From Pollenia angustigena (taxonomy: Eukaryota; Arthropoda; Insecta; Diptera; Polleniidae), in NCBI GenBank assembly GCA_930367215.1, contig OV884059.1, forward strand, positions 149,852,511-149,916,510: 64,000 bases of DNA. The letters run 5' to 3'. Of the stretch, positions 56,240 to 64,000 are shown in pieces. The notes under the pieces were generated by a model. The model was given only the letters and a program-made list of their open reading frames with translations, was not told the DNA's origin and ran no database searches. Position numbers and translations under genes: made by a program. Within the stretch, counting starts at the first letter, position 1. Each line of letters starts with the position of its first letter.

Positions 56240-57957
56240 TTTGTGGCATATCCGTTGTTTTTAGAAACTGCAGCTAATCGTCGTGGTATAGATTTCACCA
56301 AATTCCGGCATATTCATAAGGTATTTTTTCCATTCTTGTAGCCAAATTTGTTTCAACGTAGTTTACGAAGATGGTGGTCACGAAACTTTTCCTCCAAATA
56401 CGCCCATAAACTTTCTATTGGGTTCAAGTCCGGGCTTTGAGGAGGCGTTGGCAAATGTTTGGTGTTATAAAGAATTCACAGTTTAACGCCTAAGGCTGTA
56501 CGTTTGAGATAGTTGTCCTGTTGGGAATAAAAACCTCTTTTATCATCACTCGCGTTAAGGTTTTCTTTAAGAATTGACCGATACACATGTCTGTCCATAA
56601 TTTCATCTATAAAGACTAGATTTCCAACTCCTGAGGCTGACATACAGCCTCAAACCATAACAAAACCTCCTCCATGTTTTACTGTCGGCTTGATATTTTT
56701 TGTATTAAGGGACTCATTCGGCTTTCTCCAAATCATGCATCATCCATCAGACCCAAAAACATTATATTTGCTTTCATCGCTTATTTCTAGTTATTTCAGA
56801 AATTAGAGTTTTTTTCTTGCTACCCGACCATTAAAGTTGTTTGATCGTAGCACTAGAAGTGTTTCGTTGCTTACATTGCAGCATAGAGTTCCTCTTATCT
56901 TATCATTTAGTTTTTGAGATAAATACAGGGTTTCTCGAATTCCTTTAAGTATTTTCCTTTCATTTCTAGCTGATAACAATTTTTGACGGCAATGTCGTAC
57001 CAAGTTTTCGGGGGCATGAAATAACCCCCGAAAAATTTGTACAGAGAACAATAAAAACGATTTTTGGGGGGTTATTTCGTTTTGTTTGGGGTGTTACTTA
57101 ATTTTTTTAATTGGGGTATTATTTCATATGAAATTATCCCCCAAAAAATCATTATGAAATAAAGCCCCAATATATTTTTTGGGGGATTATTTTATTTTCA
57201 AATTTATAATGAAAACGTTTTTGGGCGCAAGGATTTATCCACTTTGGTATACAGAACACCGGCTTCGATAAAAAAAGCTGCCCTCCATAGCCGGCCTTCG
57301 GCCGGGCGCAATGGTTTTCTTCTATATGGTATACCAAACACCGGCTTCGCTAACTAAAGCTTCTCTGCGTAGCCGGGTCGAGTCGGAATTTTTATACTAT
57401 AGAGGAGAAAATCCTGGCGCTATGCAGAGAAGCTTTAGCTAGCGAAGTCGGTGTTTGTTATACCATAGAGAAAAAAGTCATTGCGCCCGGCCGAAGGCCG
57501 GCTATGCAGAAAAGCCTTAGTTGGCGAAGCTTGTGTTTGGTATATCATACCATGATATATATCGCGTGATTCTTTAAAGCAAAACTGTATTATTAAATGT
57601 ATTACATATATTGGGCCTTTATTTCATTTCAGAAATTGGGATTTTATTTCATATGAAATAAGCCCCCAAAAATTAGGGACATATTTCATTTTTATTTGGG
57701 GCGTTTTTTCATTTAGTTGGGGGCTAATTTCGTTTTCAAAAATGGGGCTTTATTGCATATGAAATAAGGCCCCACGCTTTGGGGGTTACTTCATTATTTT
57801 TTGGGGGGGTTATATTCATGCCGCCCAAGTTTTCAATGTTTAATTATATTTTCTATTATTTGACGACACCTCTCAAAAAAGAAACTGTTTTACCTTGGTC
57901 ATGAAGGTGCAATATGATTTTCCTCTCCGCAAAACTAAGTTCCTTTCCTTTCGGCAT
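56240..57957 (-). pseudogene. Tc1-like transposase gene, decayed and split by an insertion
   Basis: From ATG 57957 the - strand reads MPKGKELSFAERKIILHLHD, a Tc1 DNA-binding start. After an 816-bp insertion (57010-57825) it continues with LVRHCRQKLLSARNERKILK, and later DRHVYRSILKENL, the QQDN catalytic Asp and SPDLNPIESLWAYLEEKFRD with the catalytic Glu. There are several stops (for example after LGVKL). The complete gene order survives, so the copy was full-length when hit, but it is not functional. Confidence 0.85.
57010..57825. mobile_element. Nonautonomous element with 9-10-bp target duplication (Mutator-like?)
   Basis: The target duplication CAAGTTTTC (10 bp if a preceding C is counted) flanks the element at 57000-57009 and 57825-57834. 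Inverted ends are GGGGGCATGAAATAACCCCC and, read inverted, GGCGGCATGAATATAACCCC. Further GGGG(N)TTATTTCAT / ATGAAATAANCCCC words recur inside. The centre is a foldback of about 90-bp arms (57285-57372 with 57412-57520) including a GCCGGCCTTCGGCCGG palindrome. No ORF. A 9-10-bp duplication suggests the Mutator superfamily, but no transposase is available to confirm. Confidence 0.8.
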
Positions 57958-58917
57958 TTTAATTAGATAATAATAGCAAAATATGTACATATCTTGAATA
58001 AAAATAGTATTGAAACGTATAAACGAAGCAAACCCATATAAAATGTAAAAATTTAAAACAATATTTGCAAGGATAAGATGATTTTTTTAAAAGCAAAATA
58101 CTTTTGTGAGTATTAATTAGAGGGCCAAATAGTTTTAATGTCAGAAAAAGGCCATGAAGTTACAAGTTTTTGTAATTTTATTATCATATTTACGTTGTAA
58201 CACATATCACCTATGTAATAAATGGACTATTGTCTCAACAATTAAACGATTTGTACTTCATTTTGAGGAATGTTTTTAAACTTTAGGGATCAAAAAAATA
58301 TGCAAAATATTTTTGAGACTCACCACACACCACCATAAATGGCTTGGCAAATACACACTTTGTTTCCGTTTTTTGCTTGCAAATAAACAATGGAAACATG
58401 TTTCGTATAAACATTGGCCCATAATCATAGTCAAACACTAAAGTGGGTCTTTTTTCAAAACAACTTTAAAATAAAAACCTACTTTTATTTGTTGTTTTGC
58501 TACTATAGTAAAAATTAAAGTACATTTTAAATTCAACCGAGTTTAACTGGGTGCTACCTCAAATGTAGAAAATTTTTTCATACAACAAAATATAAAAAAG
58601 TGGCAGCGGCGCTAAACACCTGACATTGAAATTAAATAAACAGTGTTTATTATGAAACGAGATGTGATTTTGACAAACCTGTAACGCGATAAAAACTCAT
58701 CATCAAGGTCGAAAGTATTCATTCTCTTTTATATATTTCTTTGTTTCTTTCCATAGAAGTCTGCCTTCAAATCATTAATACATAATTGCAAATTATCTGC
58801 TAATATCTTGTAACATAAACATATTTAACTTTTTGCTCGAACTTTTTTATTTGGCGAAGAACAGCTTGCAGCCTAGCCTATTTTAATGTTTCTTCAACGT
58901 AAAGCGACAACATTTTG
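57958..58917. other. AT-rich stretch, nothing recognised
   Basis: The right end of the Tc1 element should lie in the first part but its terminal repeat was not found. No gene. Confidence 0.45.
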
Positions 58918-59045
58918 TACTAGACTCAACAAAAAATTTGGCAAATATCCAAAATATCTACCAAATATTAAAAATTTTTATTATTTCTACAAACATGCTT
59001 CAAACGTTTTTCTAAGCAGAAAACACCACAACTTACAACACAAAA
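58918..59045 (+). repeat. Dispersed ~120-bp repeat, second copy
   Basis: Matches 55430-55560 (GGCAAATATCCAAAATATCT, ATTTCTACAAACATGCTTCA). The family is unknown. Confidence 0.6.
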
Positions 59046-59059
59046 TATATGTACAAACT

Positions 59060-59240
59060 TAAAATTTTGACATGTTTGTCAAGCAATTTGTGTGGTTTAT
59101 TCCGATTTATCAGTTGAAAACACGCTCACTTTTGAACAGCTCAAAAGAAAAGAACAATATTTTTGTCAAACTCTTTCTAGTTCTCCTAAGCAATTTGGGA
59201 TTGAGATCCAGCACATTCGGGTCAGTAGGAAAAGGGTTGT
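59060..59240 (+). repeat. DINE-like element fragment
   Basis: CAGTTGAAAACACGCTCACT, then TCCTAAGCAATTTGGGATTG and GGGTCAGTAGGAAAAGG match the middle of the element at 29285-29400. Confidence 0.65.
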
Positions 59241-59756
59241 TGTTTTTTTTTTAAATTCCCTTAGCTAATCAAGAAAATAAAGGTAAAATCTTTATAATTA
59301 TTTGGCTAGAGATAAGTTCCATAAATTAATACGAAGTAGTAAAAATGTCATGAAACGAATTAGAACGTCTCAAGTTGATTTGCAAATTTTGAAAAATAAT
59401 CCTCATAAAAGTAAATATAAAATATTTCGTCACTTTTCTTAAATCCAATTCAAACAAATCTTTTATTTGTAAGACAATAAAAGCTTTCGAAAGTAGAAAA
59501 TCGTTAAATAGAAAACGACGATCCGGTAAATTGCGGGATGTACTACAAAACGGTCGTGCGTTGGCAAATAAATACAGTTTAAAAGATAAAATGGTAAAGG
59601 AATAATACATACGTAACAAATAAGAGAGTGGTCAAATGTGCAAAGCAAATTGTAGCTGTCTCAGACAACCACTCAGCTTTCATCAAACATCGAATACGGG
59701 GTTTGTCTCATTATTTTTTGCTGCAGGTTCGCCAATAATTGCATCATGGATGATGG
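59241..59756. other. Stretch without a recognised gene
   Basis: A 97-codon frame (59326-59619, -) and overlapping short frames at 59673-59894 (-) match no family I know. Confidence 0.4.
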
Positions 59757-60177
59757 TACCCAATAAAAAAATGGAGCTTCGAACGAAGCAGGTTTGTAAG
59801 GAAGAAACATAAACGTTTCGCTTGCCATTGCGCCTACGGAAGACATGAATTTTATATGGTGAGTTCCCACTTTGAACCAATACATTTTTGACACATAAAG
59901 CGCATTATTCAGCGCATATAAAAATTGTTGGATGTAGCATTACACACTGAATGTTTTGATATTGTTATTTTTTAGTATTCTCCCTTACAAACCTGCTTCG
60001 TAGTAAGGGAATCCCGTAGCACTTGAAATGTTATTTTTTTTATAAAAGTTTTTGAGAGTTCCTTAACTTACTTTACTGCATTTCTGTATGTCTTATAGCG
60101 TAGCGCATAATTGTGCGCTTATTTTTTTAAATGTACCTTTAGTGCTTCGCAAAATGATAAAATTTTTTATTGGGTAG
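59757..60177. mobile_element. Possible inverted-repeat element (TACCCAATAAAAAA ends)
   Basis: GTACCCAATAAAAAAATGGA at the left and TTTTTTATTGGGTAGCTA at the right are inverse to one another. Inside, GAAGCAGGTTTGTAAGG (59787) and its inverse (59982) form a second inverted pair, and GCTTCG words lie near both ends. No target duplication resolved. Confidence 0.45.
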
Positions 60178-61482
60178 CTACTTTACAAATGAAAATCATG
60201 AATGGACACCAATTGAAACTTTTAAGGCGAATTTAAAAATAAATATCTACATATATATAGGGATAGGAACCAAGAAACCTAGACTGTTTATCATAAATTT
60301 AATGGATGGAATGGAAACTCAATCGATAAGTCCATTAAATATTAAATAATGGAAGTAGGGTACAGTTACATAAGAAAATTAAGATTGTTTAAATTAATAA
60401 AAAAATAAAACTTTTTTTAAGAAATCATTTGAACTGATACAAATAACATTTGAAAAACCTTATAAAAAATTCAAAACGCATTTTTAATTCATAAAATTAA
60501 ATAACCTATCACTCACATAAATTCATACTTATAAGAGCGTATGTATGTATGTAAATTAAAATAGAGTTAAAGAAAAAAAATCTCTTTTTTTTGTTACTCT
60601 AATAAAAAGATTTGTTTTTTTTTTTCTTTTTACTTGAGCAACGTAATTGTGTAGGACATTTTATTAACTGCATTTAACTCGATTTAAGCGTGAAATGACA
60701 TTTAAACTTAATTGTCATGCTTGAAGCATGAAAATAAAAACAATTTTAAGTGAAAAAATTATAAAAAAAAATATAACAACATTACGAGTTAGTTTTTTAA
60801 AAGAGTTTAAGCAGAAATTATTATGAGTGTTTAGGTTTTTATTTTTTTATATAGCAAAAAAAAAAAAATCGTAAATAAACAAAGTGACGAAGACGTATAT
60901 TCCTAAACTAAGAAAGAAAAGTAAAAAGTGCTTCGTAGTAAAGGACTTAGACATACGTGATTTTCATAAAACATTTTCAAGTATTTATAAATATTTTGCT
61001 ACTTTTTCGGCTTCGACTCTACATGTGTAAACAAACTTAAAACTTAAAAGAGACGAAGCAGTTGATGCAACTGCAACAGTGTTTTGATTGATCGAGAGTT
61101 GTCATGAAAATGTAAAAAAATTTTACTTTTTAGGATAAAAACTTAATTTATTATCATACATTTCTCACGGATGTATTAAAAAATTGCGTATTATAATGTA
61201 ATAAAGGGTGTTTTTAGAGACTGACACAAGTTCAAATCATAATAAAACAAGGAAATATATTTTTAATATCAATAAACGGACTTTATTGGAAAGAACATTT
61301 GATGAAATTAATGTTTACATATGTTAAATATTAATTTGGCCGCCACGGCTGGCGCGAGAAGGCGCAATCTGGAAAAGCAATTTTAGGAATAAAAAATTAA
61401 ATAAAATTATAATTTGACATTTAACAAACAAATTGGAAAAATTTATGAAATAAATAACATTATATGGTTAACATTTACCATC
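60178..61482. other. AT-rich intergenic stretch, nothing recognised
   Basis: Homopolymer A/T runs only. No gene or repeat assigned. Confidence 0.5.
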
Positions 61483-61941
61483 ACCCCTATCGTGAATAAA
61501 TTTTCCCTCGTAATTTTTCCCCTTTTCACATATTTGCGATCATGAACAACTCCCATGAAAAAATGTAATTCAAAGGAGAATAAAAACGTGAACAAATGTT
61601 CACGGGAAAAAATTCCCCTTATCGTGAAAAATGTTTTCCCTCGTAATTTGTTCACAATTCCCTTAGATTTTCTCACTTTATTTTTGCTAGGGAACAGAAC
61701 ATGTATGTAAGTAGCTCCTCCTATAAATCGAATATAAAGGGTTAATAAAGTTAATGAGGTACAAACCGATATATTGCTCAACAAAATGAAAACAACAGGT
61801 CGATTGTCTGCGGATTTGTGAAGCTTACGATTGACTTGGTGGCAGAATTTTGGAAAATACATTAAATTTAAAACGTGAAAAAAACTAACGTTGTAATCAA
61901 ACTATCACTCCATTACTAAATATTTTGCTTTATAATTAGTA

Positions 61942-62550
61942 CAGTATTTATCGGATATAAGAACATCTCATATAAGAACAAAACGCTTTTAAGAAACATT
62001 TTCAAAAACACCATGTCTTTTTAGTGATTTTTCTAACAAAAAAGGTTTCATATAAGAAAAACGCTTATAAGAAAAAAACTGATTAAAGAACATTTTTCTT
62101 AAAAACCAAAACCACAAAATGTATAGAAAAAGAATTTATATAAGAAACTTCCAACGGCAACACAGAATTTATGTGGTTTGCATGGACAACGCTGTTTTCT
62201 GACAGTTTTAAAACAAGAACAAAGTTTTTTTACTTTTGAAGCTTTGTGTTTTTTGTCAATAAAAACAAAAGTTAAAATTTTAAAAGGAATACAAAACGGT
62301 ATAAAAAGAAGCGAAATTGCAAAAACATCTAAAATAGTGAAAAACTCAAAAGACATAGAAAATAATTATTTGAAAGTTAGAAATATTAACAAAAAAAAGA
62401 GACAGAAAACCGAAACATGAAAGTCTTATGGCCATAGCTAGTTATATAAGAAATAAGTTTCTTATATAAAATAATTGTATATAAGAAAGAAACGCTTATA
62501 AGAAACTTTTTTCGTGGATTTTTTATGTTTCTTATATCCGATAAATACTG
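61942..62550 (+). mobile_element. pogo/Tigger-type element with a DNA-binding remnant
   Basis: The ends CAGTATTTATCGGATATAAG and the exact inverse are flanked by TA (61940-61941, 62551-62552). The length is 609 bp. CAGT ends at TA fit pogo/Tigger. Frame 62178-62420 encodes ALCFLSIKTKVKILKGIQNG and IKRSEIAKTSKI, resembling the CENP-B/pogo N-terminal helix-turn-helix; the catalytic domain is gone. Several TTATAAGAAA / TATATAAGAA words lie near both ends. Confidence 0.78.
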
Positions 62551-63300
62551 TATTGTGGTTATTTTGTTGAACTATTTATGGTTTTTAATCCAAATTTTTA
62601 ATATTTTTAATTAGGCTTAAGTTCATTAAATTATTTTTATAAAGAAAGGAATTTTACAACATGAAAATTAATTAAAATTTACTGATAATTTTTCATTCTT
62701 GACTCAATCTGGGCTCGAACCCAGGCGTTTTTACGGACAGGTTACCCTGACATGTTTCGATTGCAACCACTGAATCTCCTCAGAGGACTTGCCGTTTAAC
62801 ACTCGCAGTCATCGACGACTGCTGACGTCATTAGTCAAACATCAATCCTTAAACCAAATTGTATTTAACCTTTGGTAGATCGAAATTTGCTTTGAATGAT
62901 TATCTATTTTAATTTATTTTACATGTTCTTCCTTTACTTCTGTTTTTCGTACTTTTGTCAAGAATTCTTCTTGAAGTTCAAAGTACATATTTTGTTTTGT
63001 TTTTTCATTTTCCTGTCTTTCTTTTTCTTGCTGACCTTTTCAGCACAACTTGAAGGACAAATGTACACATAGAGCTCGTGCCTCAGCTTTAACAATAATT
63101 AGTATTGTGGTTATTTTGTTGAACTATTTATGGTTTTTAATCCAAATTTTTAATATTTTTAATTAGGCTTAAGTTCATTAAATTATTTTTATGAAGAAAG
63201 GAATTTTACAACATGAAAATTAATTAAAATTTACTGATAATTTTTCATTCTTGACTCAATCTGGGCTCGTACCCAGGCGTTTTTACGGACAGGTTACCCT
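62551..63300 (+). repeat. Two tandem units of the ~560-bp repeat, split by the pogo element
   Basis: The B-box-inverse blocks are at 62698 and 63250 (period 552). The first unit's start AATTAG is left of the pogo element (61934-61939) and TTGTGG is right of it. Here the core reads CTGGGCTCGAACCCAG (62709), so the T-stem-like pair is U-A instead of G-C and remains paired. The second unit is cut at 63300. Confidence 0.82.
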
Positions 63301-63534
63301 TTTGCTTTATTATTTAAACTTTTCTTAAAAATATATACATATGTACGAGTATATTTCTGACTAAAAATTCATTGGTTTTTAATTTTTTAATCTTTCTTCG
63401 TTTTTTTACATTCACTGATAGCGTGAAAAAATTTTCACATGAGATTCACGATTGTTTTTTTTTCCTTCGAGGGGAATGAAAATTTCATGGGAACAAAAAT
63501 TCCACTTGTTATTCACGATAGGGGTCCATATAAT

Positions 63535-63795
63535 GGGTAATTTTGACTATAATATGTTTACTTTTGTCAAATTTTTGGAAAGTTTTGCCCATTATTGTGG
63601 TTAATATTGACCAAAATAGGGTTAATTTGACCATATTATGGTTGATTTCGGGAAATTTTTGTTGATTTATACCATATTATGGTCATATTTAAACATAATA
63701 TGGTAACCTGCAAACATAAACATTGTTAAAATCCAACCAAAGTATGTTGCTCTTAGAATATCGTTACCTCCAACAATATTTTTTTCTACGTGCAG
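63535..63795. repeat. Cluster of CCATATTATGG palindromes, element end
   Basis: Variants of TGACCATATTATGGTT, TACCATATTATGGTCA and CATAATATGGTAACC recur through 63540-63715. The segment closes with ATGTTGCTCTTAGAATATCG and TTTTTTTCTACGTGC, the block also seen at 3304-3352. No ORF. Confidence 0.55.
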
Positions 63796-64000
63796 AAATG
63801 GGCTTCATCGGAAAATAAAATTTAGCTTCAAAGCAATCTAAACAAAAAGCAACTATCAGCTGTTAAATGGGTGCTCATATAAAGCAGTGATGTCAACTCA
63901 AAGTTGTGACACTCTAAAATAAAACACCCTTTACTATTCTTTTAAATGTTTGCAAAACTAACGAATTCATAATTACAAGGTGGGACATCTTTAACTGACT
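63796..64000. other. Window end, possible hAT terminus
   Basis: CAGTGATGTCAACTCAAAGT at 63884 resembles a hAT-type terminus, compare CAGTGATGCCAACTTAGTGC at 8392. Nothing else recognised. Confidence 0.35.

Larger units (their letters stand above)
61483..63524. mobile_element. Outer inverted-repeat element (ACCCCTATCGTGAATAA ends), with nested insertions
   Basis: ACCCCTATCGTGAATAA at 61483 and its inverse TTATTCACGATAGGGGT ending at 63524 define a 2.04-kb interval. The left 200 bp repeats CCCCTATCGTGAATAAATTT as CCCCTTATCGTGAAAAATGT (61615) with TTTTCCCTCGTAATTT after each. The interior is occupied by ~560-bp repeat units and, inside those, a pogo-like element. The 139-codon frame on the - strand (61443-61862) starts outside this element and is probably chance. 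Confidence 0.65.

Noticed and set aside
61443..61862. 139-codon frame on the - strand
   Set aside because: It crosses the end of an inverted-repeat element and matches no known family.

Overview
This is eukaryotic nuclear DNA, most likely from a brachyceran (probably calyptrate) fly. The reasons are a very AT-rich background, an intron-containing axonemal dynein gene with mostly short introns (60-80 nt), DINE-1/mini-me-like interspersed repeats carrying a (GTCY)n tract and a 3' hairpin, and many insect-type DNA transposons (rosa-like DD41D mariner, Tc1, pogo/Tigger, piggyBac, hAT, PIF/Harbinger). The species is not identified. There is no bacterial-style operon, CRISPR array or rRNA.

The only host protein-coding gene I recognise is an axonemal dynein intermediate chain with WD repeats (DNAI3/WDR63 type). 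It is present twice: on the + strand at 24514-28573 and on the - strand at 50152-54211. Each copy has seven exons, and both reading frames are open across 1131 codons. By my reading they differ at only seven amino acids. Each lies in a segment of about 5.3 kb (24108-29420 and 49262-54617) that forms a large inverted duplication separated by about 20 kb. Both breakpoints of the second copy fall exactly where a foldback repeat family begins.

Layout. 1-3262: RTE-type LINE, broken by one stop and one frameshift. 3.4-4.6 kb: two units of a ~560-bp repeat ending in a palindrome. 5.4-9.6 kb: small DNA-element remnants (CCCGGG repeat, MITEs, HARBI1 fragment, piggyBac MITE). 9.7-13.1 kb: array of a 383-bp unit holding an intact DD41D mariner. 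13.3-14.9 kb: hAT MITE and a ~1-kb foldback. 16.8-18.6 kb: inverted-repeat element enclosing an old mariner. 24.1-30 kb: dynein copy 1 and nested MITEs. 31.4-45 kb: a graveyard of mariner, Tc1, Tigger and DINE-like copies. 45.8-49.3 kb: main ~560-bp tandem array ending in a large hairpin. 49.3-54.6 kb: dynein copy 2. 54.6-58 kb: foldback element and a Tc1 copy split by an element with a 9-10-bp target duplication. 61.5-63.5 kb: three-level nested element with a pogo derivative.

The ~560-bp repeat carries, on its - strand, a tRNA-like A box and B box, which is why it recurs as a theme. The dynein genes probably serve motile cilia (sperm flagellum, chordotonal neurons). Everything else is mobile or repetitive DNA with no evident cooperative function. 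Terminal repeats and target duplications were matched by eye; no alignment or database search was run.
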